This document shows, piece after piece, positions 1 to 6,802 of a DNA stretch of 21,807 nucleotides. Source of the stretch: Tissierellaceae bacterium. Its GTDB lineage: Bacteria > Bacillota > Clostridia > Tissierellales > Tissierellaceae. The notes beneath the pieces are model-generated. The model was given only the letters and a program-made list of their open reading frames with translations. It made no database searches and was not told the DNA's origin. Position 1 is the stretch's first letter; the number at the start of each line of letters is the position of its first letter. The stretch is taken from contig JALNZV010000029.1 in the NCBI GenBank assembly GCA_023229175.1, positions 1 to 21,807 of the forward strand, given 5' to 3'. Position numbers and translations under genes: made by a program.

Positions 1-1
1 G

Positions 2-304
2 TTTTACAAGGCATTCAAGGGTGAATTTGGTTGCTCTCCTACAAAGTATTTAAATTTAAATACTGTAAATAAACCATTAAGGGTGGATTTAATGAGGGAG
101 GCAAAATTTATGCTTAATCAAAGACAAATAAATAGTTTGTTATCAAATTGGGACATAGAAAAGAATTTAGAGATTAACAACACTTTTACTGCAGGTGGAT
201 CTGTAAAATCAAACAGTGCATGGTCAATAGGAGAAAGATATATATTTAAAACTGGCAAAAATATATCAGGTATTAGAAGCCATATTAATATTTCATATAA
301 ATAA
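2..304 (+). pseudogene. AraC-type regulator C-terminus with kinase-like extension, truncated
   Basis: The reading frame is open from base 2, so the gene begins before the window. Its first codons give FYKAFKGEFGCSPTKYL, which fits the last helix of an AraC/XylS HTH domain (consensus F-x3-F-x3-FG-x-SP-x2-Y). About 70 residues follow. A stretch reading AWSIGERYIFKTGK resembles the N-lobe strand carrying the nucleotide-binding Lys of aminoglycoside-phosphotransferase-like kinases. The frame stops at TAA 302-304, soon after that strand, so the rest of a kinase lobe is missing and the gene looks 3'-truncated. An internal ATG at 83 is not preceded by a separate promoter and is probably not a start. 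The AraC call is fairly safe; the kinase-like call is tentative. Confidence 0.5.
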
Positions 305-385
305 TTATAGGGGAAGTATTTGATATATTGAAAACAACAATAAAAATTAAGACAAACTTCTAAAATCCCCATAGATATAATTAGA

Positions 386-754
386 TTAAAATGGACTTTT
401 ATAAAGTAATCTTTTGTAAGTATAATCAATTAAAGTCGCCCCAATTGGAGCCATAAGCAAGATTGAAAGAACGGCAACAGTCAAAATAGTATCCCCATTA
501 GAAAGCCCCATTGCCAGGGGTAATCCTCCAATTGCTGCCTGTACTGTAGCTTTGGGCATATATGATATAGCTGTAAATAGACGTTCCTTGGGGTTTAGGT
601 TTGTTTTAAACAAGGAAATAATAACACCTGTCATACGAAATATCATCACACAAGAAAGTAAAACTATAGTTATTAATCCCGCATTAAATGCATAGGAGAT
701 ATTTACCTATGCACCAACTAAAACAAAAAGCCATATTTCAAATATAGTATACAT
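386..754 (-). pseudogene. Cation:proton antiporter (CPA/NhaP-like) C-terminal remnant
   Basis: The minus strand encodes a membrane protein end containing SYMPKATVQAAIGGLPLAMG and then AVLSILLMAPIGATLID, a hallmark of the C-terminal transmembrane part of monovalent cation:proton antiporters. Reading upstream in the same frame gives YTIFEIWLFVLVGA, then an amber codon (complement of 707-709), then VNISYAFNAG. Antiporters normally run straight through this point, so the stop is an in-frame nonsense mutation. Homology stops near 754, where unrelated sequence begins. The gene therefore lacks most of its 5' half and is interrupted. A GTG at 649 could start an 87-residue product, but it would have only the last two or three helices. 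Dead gene, fairly sure. Confidence 0.7.
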
Positions 755-983
755 TAAAGAAGAAGGACTTTATTACTCATATTTAGATGACGGAGATGAG
801 ATAAGTGTTCATAAAGGAAAAGAATTCGCCTATCCACCTATTTTAAAATCAGGAAGTTATATAGCCTATACCAAGAATAAGGATTTATATATTTATGATA
901 TAAAAAACAAGGTTTGCGAAACAATATATCAGTATATGAAAGAGAGGTTATTAGAAATTCTTTCCCCTGTTATGAGCTTTTAG
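750..983 (+). pseudogene. Fragment of unknown protein
   Basis: This frame is open with no good start codon and encodes a run of Tyr/Asp-rich repeats (GLYYSYLDDGDE, then YIAYTKNKDLYIYDIKNK) ending at TAG 981-983. The alternating pattern resembles blades of a beta-propeller of the WD40/TolB sort, but I do not recognise a family. It abuts the broken antiporter at about 750, which suggests a deletion or rearrangement junction. The last 20 codons (MKERLLEILSPVMSF) no longer look like the repeat and may be out of frame. Probably a gene remnant. Confidence 0.35.
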
Positions 984-1064
984 ATTTTCAAATTTTTAAC
1001 TATGTGGAAGAGGTCATCGATGGAATATAGAAGTCACATTTTGAAAAGATAAAGAGCATCTCTA

Positions 1065-1093
1065 TTTAATTAATAAATAAACTATGATACAAT
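1065..1093 (+). promoter_or_regulatory. Possible promoter of the PrsA-like gene
   Basis: TGATACAAT at 1085-1093 gives an extended -10 (TACAAT at 1088-1093). A weak TTTAAT lies 17 nt upstream at 1065-1070. It sits 40 nt before the GTG start at 1134. The same TGATACAAT string occurs at about 3414 upstream of the HAD gene. Confidence 0.35.
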
Positions 1094-1133
1094 AAACATA
1101 TATTTAAAAGACACAAAGTATGGAGGAGAGTCA

Positions 1134-2021
1134 GTGAAAAATTCAAAGAAAGAGAAGTATATAAAGGGGATACTAGTATTAGCACTTATTACAGCATTAT
1201 CCTTAAATATGGTAGGATGCAGCAAAGTAGATAGTGAAATTGTAGCAAAAGTCAATGAAGAAGTAATAACGAAAGAAGACATATACAATATACTTGTAGC
1301 ACAGAGTGGAGAGCAATTGGTAGAAACATTGATAAACGAAATAATTATAAATTCAGAGGCCCAGAAAGCTGAGATAGAGGTAAGCGAGGAAGAGGTACAA
1401 GCAGAATTAGACAAGCTGATAGAGGCATATGGAGGAGAAGAAGCATTTAAAGATGCAATAACTTATTATGGATATGATGTAGACGAAATGAAGAAAAACA
1501 TAAATATGAATTTCAAAATAAAAAGACTATTAGAACCGAGAGTTGAAATTACAGACGAAGAAATAGAAGAATATTTTGATGAGAACAGACATGAATTTAT
1601 TATACAAGAACAGGTTAAGGCAAGCCATATCTTAGTCAGAGAAGAAAATGAGGCAAATGAAATCTACAGCATGATAGAAGATGGCGAAAAATTTGAAGAT
1701 TTAGCCGTGGAGTATTCAGTAGATGGCAGTTCTATCTATGGCGGTGATTTGGGGTATTTTAGCAGGGGTGAAATGGTTAAGGAGTTTGAAGACACAGCAT
1801 TTAGTTTAGATATCGACGAAATAAGTAGGCCAATAAAATCAGAATTCGGATACCACATTATCAAGGTGTTTGATAAGATTGAGGAGAAAACTCCAAAATT
1901 AGAGGACTACAAAGAATTAATAAGAGATAAAATACTAGAAGAGAATATACCATATGTTTATAATGATTGGTACGATGAGATAATAGGGGATTATAAAATA
2001 GAAAACAAATTAGTAGACTAG
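1134..2021 (+). CDS. prsA: PrsA/SurA-like peptidyl-prolyl isomerase lipoprotein
   Basis: Extracellular foldase that helps secreted proteins fold after export. The start is GTG 1134, with a GGAGGAG ribosome site 5-10 nt upstream. The first 29 residues form a lipoprotein signal: basic KNSKKEKYIKG, a hydrophobic stretch, then MVGC with the lipid-carrying Cys at 29. An N-terminal SurA-like helical region follows (about 35-150). A parvulin domain (about 155-255) begins VKASHILVREE and contains YSVDGSSIYGGDLGYFSRGEM and FGYHIIKV, the usual rotamase core. At 295 residues it matches PrsA length. It is monocistronic, with a short terminator starting at its own stop codon. Family assignment is confident; whether it is the main PrsA of the cell is unknown. 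Confidence 0.88.
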   Translation: MKNSKKEKYIKGILVLALITALSLNMVGCSKVDSEIVAKVNEEVITKEDIYNILVAQSGEQLVETLINEIIINSEAQKAEIEVSEEEVQAELDKLIEAYGGEEAFKDAITYYGYDVDEMKKNINMNFKIKRLLEPRVEITDEEIEEYFDENRHEFIIQEQVKASHILVREENEANEIYSMIEDGEKFEDLAVEYSVDGSSIYGGDLGYFSRGEMVKEFEDTAFSLDIDEISRPIKSEFGYHIIKVFDKIEEKTPKLEDYKELIRDKILEENIPYVYNDWYDEIIGDYKIENKLVD

Positions 2022-2040
2022 GCCATAGATGTGGCCTTTT
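2021..2040 (+). terminator. Short rho-independent terminator after the PrsA-like gene
   Basis: GGCCA (2021-2025), a 6-nt loop, TGGCC (2032-2036) and TTTT. The stem is only 5 bp, so it may be weak. The first G is the last base of the stop codon. Confidence 0.5.
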
Positions 2041-2100
2041 CTCATATAGAGATAGTATGAAAACCTTATAAGGGCATTTTGAGAATATATCTTAAGTGGG

Positions 2101-2339
2101 GTGAGACAAATTTCTAGGGTATCTAATGCACTAAAATGTATCTGCTACTACAGGGAAGAGGACTAATGAAAGTCAGTGAAATTGCAGAATTAATAGAAGT
2201 TAGTCCTAGAATGGTAAAAGAATATAAAAACGATTTGGAAAAGGCAGGAATCTATATAAATTCAAAACAAGGAAGACATGGGGGCTACTACCTTGAAAAC
2301 ACCATAGACATAAGGGGAATGAAAATTGAGTGTATATAG
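2101..2339 (+). pseudogene. Frameshifted, truncated WYL/DeoR-type HTH regulator
   Basis: Frame 1 from GTG 2101 encodes RQISRVSNALK. After the AAAA run at 2133-2136 the homology continues in the -1 frame as MYLLLQGRGLMKVSEIAELI, then VSPRMVKEYKNDLEKAG and QGRHGGYYL. Joined, this is the winged-helix domain at the N-terminus of WYL-domain or DeoR-like regulators (the pattern GRGGGY in the wing is diagnostic). One missing A explains the shift. The protein then stops at TAG 2337-2339, with no WYL effector domain, and runs directly into an IS21-like remnant. A product from ATG 2136 (67 residues) would still contain most of the HTH, but there is no ribosome site for it. Most likely a decayed gene. 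Confidence 0.6.
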
Positions 2340-2342
2340 TAA

Positions 2343-2564
2343 TATATAAACCAAGCAGTAAGGAAGTTAAAAAACCCTGCAATAATAAAGAAATCCATTG
2401 CAAAAATTACAGGACATGATTTTGAAACAGTGAAAAAATATGTGGAAAAAGATAACTTCAATATAGAGCCTAGAATTAAATAAAAAAGAAAAGGAAAGCT
2501 TAGCCCATATGAAGATGTAGTGAAAGCCTGGCTAATAGAAGATAAAAAAGCTAGAAGGAGTTGA
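2343..2564 (+). mobile_element. IS21-like transposase (IstA) N-terminal remnant
   Basis: The frame from 2343 reads NQAVRKLKNPAIIKKSIAK, then ITGHDFETVKKYVEKD. This is the helix-turn-helix opening of IS21-type IstA transposases (usual form SISEIARxTGxDRKTVRKYL). It meets a TAA stop at 2481-2483 and resumes in the same frame as KRKGKLSPYEDVVKAWLIED, which matches the next conserved IstA block (KLDPYK...WLEED). It ends at TGA 2562-2564, where the catalytic DDE domain should still follow. There is no start codon, terminal repeat or istB gene. It is an old fragment, probably responsible for the disruption of the regulator before it. Confidence 0.5.
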
Positions 2565-2595
2565 TTTTGTTAATTATATTAAATTTGTTTTTTTG

Positions 2596-2709
2596 ATGAT
2601 GGCTATGCTTATTATTTATATTATATTAACAAGAACTTGGATGGAATTTTCAAATTTTATTGGTGAAAAACTTCGTGTTTTTGTTGCATGGTTATTAAGA
2701 AGGAAATAA
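2596..2709 (+). CDS. Possible 37-residue membrane peptide
   Basis: ATG 2596 opens a frame for a peptide with one hydrophobic segment (MMAMLIIYIILT), an amphipathic middle and a basic end (LLRRK), closing at TAA 2707-2709. This is the shape of many small clostridial membrane peptides and type I toxins, but it could be chance in AT-rich DNA. There is no convincing ribosome site directly before it. An AAGGAG at 2555-2560 is better spaced for a GTT codon at 2569 in the same frame. No relative recognised. Confidence 0.2.
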   Translation: MMAMLIIYIILTRTWMEFSNFIGEKLRVFVAWLLRRK

Positions 2710-2835
2710 ATTAAGTTTTGGAAAGGTTTTTTAATTGTCTGATATTACTGGACAATATTTGTATATATAGTATGTTATACTTGTCCTATAGTAAATATTT
2801 GGGATTAATTTCAAATAAACTAGAGGGATGATTTT

Positions 2836-3060
2836 ATGAAAAAGATTTATTCTGTTTTATTAGTATTTGTTTTATTAATGTCTATATCAGTGGTGTCATT
2901 TGCAAATGGAAAAAATGAGGTTACTTTTGAAGAGTTTGAGCAATTAATGAAGAAGTATAATCTTGAGTCAGTTGTTGTTGATATAGGTACTTACGTTGGA
3001 ATAGGAGACTTTTCTGTCCGAATTTCATTAGGTCAAAATGATTTTTCAGGAACGCTTTGA
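2836..3060 (+). CDS. Small secreted peptide of unknown function
   Basis: A 74-residue product with a clear Sec signal peptide: KK at residues 2-3, a hydrophobic core LLVFVLLMSISVV, and a likely cleavage after SFA at about residue 23. That leaves a mature peptide of about 51 residues, acidic in its first half (EVTFEEFEQLMKKYN) with a Gly-rich, beta-prone tail (VVVDIGTYVGIGDFSVRIS). It has no cysteines and no motif I recognise. AGAGGG lies 8-10 nt before ATG 2836, and a good terminator follows at 3105-3133, so it is its own short transcription unit. That favours a real expressed gene over a chance ORF. It might also be the truncated head of a larger exported protein. Confidence 0.55.
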   Translation: MKKIYSVLLVFVLLMSISVVSFANGKNEVTFEEFEQLMKKYNLESVVVDIGTYVGIGDFSVRISLGQNDFSGTL

Positions 3061-3104
3061 TATACTAAATCTTCAACTTAGTAATAGATTATTAATTATA
3101 TCTT

Positions 3105-3133
3105 AAGAACCTGAGTCTATCGGGTTCTTTTTT
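3105..3133 (+). terminator. Rho-independent terminator
   Basis: AAGAACC (3105-3111) pairs with GGTTCTT (3123-3129), with an 11-nt loop, running into a T6 tract ending at 3133. It closes the small secreted-peptide gene. Confidence 0.75.
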
Positions 3134-3193
3134 ATTGCAAAAAAATTAGAGAGTGGTTTTAAATGCTAAAATATTTATAATGAAAGGGGAAAG

Positions 3194-3244
3194 TAATTTA
3201 AGTTATACCTAGATACTAATAAAATATAGGTATAACTTAAATTA
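3194..3244. repeat. 18-bp perfect inverted repeat
   Basis: TAATTTAAGTTATACCTA at 3194-3211 is repeated in exact reverse complement at 3227-3244, with a 15-nt spacer. There is no T tract on either side, so it is not a typical terminator. It lies in a 430-base gene-free stretch (3134-3567) that otherwise holds only AT-rich sequence and the HAD leader hairpin. Confidence 0.7.
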
Positions 3245-3494
3245 TAAATTAGTAGAAAGTTTCTTTTAATAGAACTAAACAAAATGTAAATTGATCTAAG
3301 AAATCTTCCATATTTATAAAAATTAGGTTAAATAGCATAGGTATAAATTTAATTTATTGATACATGGTTATTAGATAAATCAAACAATTATTAATGATTT
3401 TCTCTGAACACTGTGATACAATTTATTTAAATAAATAACGTTTTAAACTGGCTGATAAACATAGTTCAGTTAGAAAGGTCCTTTTAAAAACAAC

Positions 3495-3559
3495 GGAGGG
3501 ATACTATAAATATTCTATTGTTATTTAGCAAAGACAATTAATAGTAGAATTTTAGGAGG
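3495..3559 (+). promoter_or_regulatory. Leader hairpin before the HAD phosphatase gene
   Basis: ATTCTATTGTTA (3512-3523) can pair over 12 bp, two of them G-U, with TAATAGTAGAAT (3539-3550). The stem ends just before the AGGAGG ribosome site at 3554-3559, so folding could affect its access. A second ribosome-site-like GGAGGG lies at 3495-3500 with no AUG behind it. An ATA or ATT codon would open a short frame ending at TAA 3539-3541 inside the hairpin. The role is speculative. Confidence 0.3.
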
Positions 3560-3567
3560 TGAATACT

Positions 3568-4335
3568 TTGGCTAAAATGATTGTAACAGATCTAGATGAT
3601 ACTCTCCTAAGGACTGACAAGACCATCTCGCAATATACAATAGAAATAATAAAGAAAGTAAGAGACAAAGGTATAAAATTTATATTTGCGACAGCAAGAG
3701 GAGGTAGCACAGAAAATCTAATACCATGGGATTTATTTAATGGATACGTTCTTATGAATGGAGCAAAAGCCTATATCGACAATATGCTTGTTTATGACAA
3801 GACTATCCCAGCAACGATTTATATTCCTTTGTTACAAAATTTATCAAGTAATGGCCTTAAGGTTGCAGCAGAAATCAATGGTGTACATCATGCTAATTTT
3901 AATGTAAAAGAAAAATGGAAATATATAGATAATTTTATCGTAACAGATTATAGAGATATAGAAGATGGTGCTGATAAGTTATATGCTATAATTGAAAATA
4001 AGTTACAGGTAAATCTAATAAATTCTATACTACCTGCAGAGGTGTATTTAAATCTAAGCAGAGATAATTTGGCTATGATAATGCATAAAGAGGCTAAAAA
4101 AATCAATGGAATTTTGGAAATTGCAAAGAAATTCAACATAGAAAAAGACGATATAATAGCATTTGGAGATGATATCAATGATAAGGAGATGTTACTTGGC
4201 TGTGGCACTAGTGTGGCCATGGGGAATGCCATAGGAGATATAAGGTCCATCGCAAGTTTTATTTGTGACAGAAATGATAATGATGGGGTAGCAAAATGGT
4301 TACAGGAAAATATTTTAAATCAACAGGAGGAGTAG
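3568..4335 (+). CDS. HAD-superfamily (Cof-type) sugar-phosphate phosphatase
   Basis: Cytoplasmic Mg-dependent phosphatase of the Cof/YbiV group (type IIB cap). All four HAD motifs are visible: I, DLDDTLL near residue 8, with the nucleophile and acid/base Asp; II, FATARG with the Thr/Ala step; III, the Lys in HKEAKKING; IV, FGDDINDKEML. The length of 255 residues is normal. I chose TTG 3568 because AGGAGG at 3554-3559 is 8 nt upstream; the GTG at 3559 overlaps that ribosome site and cannot use it. The substrate cannot be read from sequence, since these enzymes hydrolyse a range of sugar phosphates and nucleotides. The GNAT gene follows after 9 nt, so the two are cotranscribed. Confidence 0.85.
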   Translation: MAKMIVTDLDDTLLRTDKTISQYTIEIIKKVRDKGIKFIFATARGGSTENLIPWDLFNGYVLMNGAKAYIDNMLVYDKTIPATIYIPLLQNLSSNGLKVAAEINGVHHANFNVKEKWKYIDNFIVTDYRDIEDGADKLYAIIENKLQVNLINSILPAEVYLNLSRDNLAMIMHKEAKKINGILEIAKKFNIEKDDIIAFGDDINDKEMLLGCGTSVAMGNAIGDIRSIASFICDRNDNDGVAKWLQENILNQQEE

Positions 4336-4344
4336 TTTATAAAT

Positions 4345-4836
4345 ATGGATATACAAGTTAAAGCATATGAAAATATATATATAAAAGAAGTTATTAATAT
4401 ATGGAATGAAATCGTCGAAGATGGCAATGCATTCCCCCAAATGAATAAATTAACAGAATCTAGCGGTGATGAATTTTTTACAGACCAATCATTTACGGGT
4501 ATCGCATACAATACGGAAAGTGAAGAAATTGTAGGAGTTTATATACTCCATCCTAATAATGTCGGAAGATGCGGACATATTTGCAATGCAAGCTATGCAG
4601 TAAAGAAAAGCATACGGGGTCAAGGAATAGGCGAAAAACTTGTCATTCATTCAATAGTGAAGGGAAAGGAATTAGGTTTCAAGATATTACAATTCAACGC
4701 CGTGGTTAAAACCAATACATATGCACTTTACCTATATGAAAAATTAGGATTTGTTAAATTAGGTACTATCCCCAAAGGGTTTTTAATGAAAGATGGGACA
4801 TACGAAGATATAGTTCCCCATTACATTAGTTTGTAA
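4345..4836 (+). CDS. GNAT-family N-acetyltransferase
   Basis: A 163-residue acetyl-CoA-dependent acyltransferase. The acetyl-CoA pyrophosphate loop is RGQGIG at 91-96 in helix alpha-3, preceded by the beta-4 strand ASYAVKKSI and followed by the C-terminal YEKLGFVKLGTIPKGF block, typical of GNAT enzymes that modify small molecules or protein N-termini. GGAGGAG lies about 10 nt upstream of ATG 4345. It is the second gene of a two-gene unit with the HAD phosphatase, and no terminator is evident before the ABC-F promoter. Acceptor substrate unknown. Confidence 0.82.
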   Translation: MDIQVKAYENIYIKEVINIWNEIVEDGNAFPQMNKLTESSGDEFFTDQSFTGIAYNTESEEIVGVYILHPNNVGRCGHICNASYAVKKSIRGQGIGEKLVIHSIVKGKELGFKILQFNAVVKTNTYALYLYEKLGFVKLGTIPKGFLMKDGTYEDIVPHYISL

Positions 4837-4884
4837 GTAAGTGATATAAATGACAATCTTGATATAGAAAATAAATATAAGATA

Positions 4885-4893
4885 TGATATAAT
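4885..4893 (+). promoter_or_regulatory. Extended -10 promoter of the ABC-F leader
   Basis: TGATATAAT: a TATAAT at 4888-4893 with the TGn extension. A TTGATA lies too far upstream (23 nt) to be an ideal -35, which is tolerated with an extended -10. Transcription would begin near 4900, just ahead of the short upstream ORF. Confidence 0.55.
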
Positions 4894-4920
4894 CTATGTA
4901 ATACAGAGAGGGGTGGCCAG

Positions 4921-4944
4921 ATGTTAATATTTCTTGCTAAATAA
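4921..4944 (+). CDS. Seven-residue leader peptide of the ABC-F gene
   Basis: A strong ribosome site (AGAGGGG, about 7 nt before the ATG) leads into MLIFLAK followed by TAA 4942-4944. Very short upstream ORFs of this kind precede many antibiotic-responsive genes (erm, msr, vmlR and lmo0919-type ABC-F genes). Drug-stalled ribosomes on them alter folding of the downstream leader RNA. The position here, between a promoter and a terminator hairpin in front of a Lsa-type gene, fits that model. Whether it is translated is inference. Confidence 0.6.
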   Translation: MLIFLAK

Positions 4945-4956
4945 TGAATTAAATAA

Positions 4957-5108
4957 GCACAACTATTTTTTTAGGTCTACTAATGTATTTTTGTTGTGCA
5001 AATTTTAGCGAGAAATCTCTTACAGTATATAGACAATATATCTTATCTAGTTATTAAAGTTGAGAGTTTTATTCTCAACTTTTTTGTATCTTAATATAAT
5101 TTCTCGCT
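4957..5108 (+). promoter_or_regulatory. Attenuator leader of the ABC-F gene
   Basis: Three inverted repeats are stacked in about 150 nt. GCACAAC (4957-4963) pairs with GTTGTGC (4993-4999), starting 12 nt after the leader peptide stop. AGCGAGAAAT (5007-5016) pairs exactly with ATTTCTCGCT (5099-5108), a long-range arm that encloses the intrinsic terminator at 5056-5085. The far arm ends 15 nt before the AAGGGAG ribosome site (5123-5129) of the ABC-F gene. The first two hairpins would be alternatives set by ribosome position on the leader ORF. I see the repeats directly; the switching is inferred. Confidence 0.6.
5056..5085 (+). terminator. Intrinsic terminator inside the ABC-F leader
   Basis: AAAGTTGAGA (5056-5065) and TCTCAACTTT (5073-5082) form a perfect 10-bp stem with a 7-nt loop, running into TTTTTT. 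It lies 51 nt before the ABC-F start, so unless read-through occurs it would silence the gene. Confidence 0.8.
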
Positions 5109-5136
5109 GCCATTTTACCATGAAGGGAGAATTTGT

Positions 5137-6621
5137 ATGGCATTAATAGATATTAAAGATTTGACATTTGAATATCCTGGAGGGATAGAACCAATATTTG
5201 AGAAGCTGAATCTACAACTAGATACCGCTTGGAAATTGGGCCTTATAGGGAGAAATGGATATGGGAAAACTACTTTCTTGAAACTTTTAATGGGCGAGTA
5301 CGATTACGAGGGAAATATCGCAAAGCCAGTTCCCATGGCATATTTTCCCTCTACTATAAAAAACAAAGGGAATAAAACGTTGGAAATTTTAGAGAGGTTA
5401 CAGCTTGATTTTCAGATGTGGAAATTAAAAATGGAAATGAATTTATTGAGAGTAGAAGAAGATATTTTATACAGACCATTTTGTACCCTAAGCGGTGGGG
5501 AACAGACCAAGGTGCTTCTAGCCCTTTTATTTGCTGGAGAGAAGAGGTTTTTATTGATAGATGAACCAACCAACCATTTAGATTCCTATAGTAGAGATGT
5601 AGTAGCAAAATATCTAGGAAACAAAGATGGTTTTATACTAGTATCACATGATAGAGAATTTGTGAATTCCATAGTAGACCATGTCCTTACAATAGAAAAA
5701 AACAAAATAGTTTTACAAAAAGGAACATATGATACATGGGAACAAAATAAAAACCTAGAAGACAAATACGAATTGGAACAAAATCAAAAGTTAAGAAAAG
5801 AAATTAGGAGGCTAAGGCAATCCGCCAGGGAAAAGTCCACTTGGTCGGACAAGGTCGAAGCAACAAAAATTGGTTCTGGTCCTGTAGATAGGGGATATAT
5901 AGGACATAAATCTGCAAAAATGATGAAACGATCTAAAACCATAGAGAAAAGATATGAAAAGGCCATAGAAGAAAAATCAAAGCTATTAAAAAACATTGAA
6001 ACCATAGATAAATTGCAAATGAATGTATTAGATCATCACGCAAAACAATATATAATTGCAGAGAACCTTACAATTGCTTATGAAAGAGAAAGTATTTTTA
6101 GACCCATAGAATTTACAATAGAAAAGGGAGATTGCATTGTATTCCAAGGGGAAAATGGAAGTGGGAAATCCAGTATCATAAAGGCCATATTGAGGCAAAG
6201 TATACCCTGGAAAGGTAAACTAGAAATTGCAAAGGGGCTTATTATGTCTTATGTACCTCAAAAATTTGACAATATTGACGGGAATATCAACGATTTTCTT
6301 TGGGATAAAGAGGTAGACAAAACAAAGTTTCTAACAATTTTACGGAAACTAGGGTTCTCTAGAAGCCAATTTGATATACCTATGGAAAACTTTAGCATGG
6401 GACAAAAGAAAAAGATATTTATAGCAAAATCTATTTGTGAGGAAGCAAACTTATTTATCTGGGACGAACCACTAAATTATGTAGATATAATTTCTAGAAT
6501 ACAAATAGAGAATATGATTTTAGAGTTCTCGCCGACTATGATCGTCGTTGAGCACGATAGGAGGTTTGTAGATAGGGTAGCCACAGATATAGTTCAGGTT
6601 CGGAGGGTATTAGGTGATTGA
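5137..6621 (+). CDS. Lsa-family ABC-F ribosomal protection protein
   Basis: A soluble twin-ATPase that binds the ribosomal E site and displaces lincosamide, streptogramin A and pleuromutilin antibiotics from the peptidyl-transferase centre. There are no membrane segments. Domain 1: Walker A GRNGYGKTT (about 38-46), signature LSGGEQTKVLLALL, Walker B LLIDEPTNHLD. Then a charged linker (about 195-290) with SAREKSTWSDK and SAKMMKRSK, the antibiotic-resistance-domain region typical of Lsa proteins. Domain 2: GENGSGKSS, FSMGQKKKIFIAKS, FIWDEPLNYVD and EHDRRF. Both catalytic Glu residues are present. At 494 residues it is the size of Lsa(A) (about 498), and the segment order and wording are those of Lsa rather than Vga/Msr. 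Start ATG 5137 follows AAGGGAG. Regulated by the upstream attenuator. Spectrum not predictable. Confidence 0.85.
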   Translation: MALIDIKDLTFEYPGGIEPIFEKLNLQLDTAWKLGLIGRNGYGKTTFLKLLMGEYDYEGNIAKPVPMAYFPSTIKNKGNKTLEILERLQLDFQMWKLKMEMNLLRVEEDILYRPFCTLSGGEQTKVLLALLFAGEKRFLLIDEPTNHLDSYSRDVVAKYLGNKDGFILVSHDREFVNSIVDHVLTIEKNKIVLQKGTYDTWEQNKNLEDKYELEQNQKLRKEIRRLRQSAREKSTWSDKVEATKIGSGPVDRGYIGHKSAKMMKRSKTIEKRYEKAIEEKSKLLKNIETIDKLQMNVLDHHAKQYIIAENLTIAYERESIFRPIEFTIEKGDCIVFQGENGSGKSSIIKAILRQSIPWKGKLEIAKGLIMSYVPQKFDNIDGNINDFLWDKEVDKTKFLTILRKLGFSRSQFDIPMENFSMGQKKKIFIAKSICEEANLFIWDEPLNYVDIISRIQIENMILEFSPTMIVVEHDRRFVDRVATDIVQVRRVLGD

Positions 6622-6628
6622 CCTTATA

Positions 6629-6672
6629 TAGTGTGACACAGAAATCTAAAAGATGGTCACTATTATTTTTTT
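6629..6672 (+). terminator. Probable terminator after the ABC-F gene
   Basis: TAGTGTGAC (6629-6637) pairs, with a 2-nt bulge, with GTCACTA (6656-6662), followed by a T-rich run to 6672. It separates the ABC-F gene from the arsenic module. Confidence 0.5.
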
Positions 6673-6739
6673 CTTGGCCTTGGCATTAAAGATCCTAAAG
6701 ATAACGGGGAGGTTATTTTTTATTATAGTAGGTGGAGTA

Positions 6740-6791
6740 TTGACAACGCATAGACAATCGTCTATATTATACATAGATAGATATCTATGTA
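6740..6791 (+). promoter_or_regulatory. arsR promoter with ArsR operator
   Basis: TTGACA (6740-6745), 17 nt, then TATATT (6763-6768). Overlapping and following the -10 is a perfect 10+10 bp inverted repeat: TACATAGATA (6770-6779), a 2-nt centre, and TATCTATGTA (6782-6791). The right arm touches the AGGAGGG ribosome site of arsR. This AT-rich dyad across the transcription start is the usual form of an ArsR/SmtB operator, so autorepression relieved by arsenite or antimonite is expected. Confidence 0.75.
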
Positions 6792-6802
6792 GGAGGGAAG
6801 AT

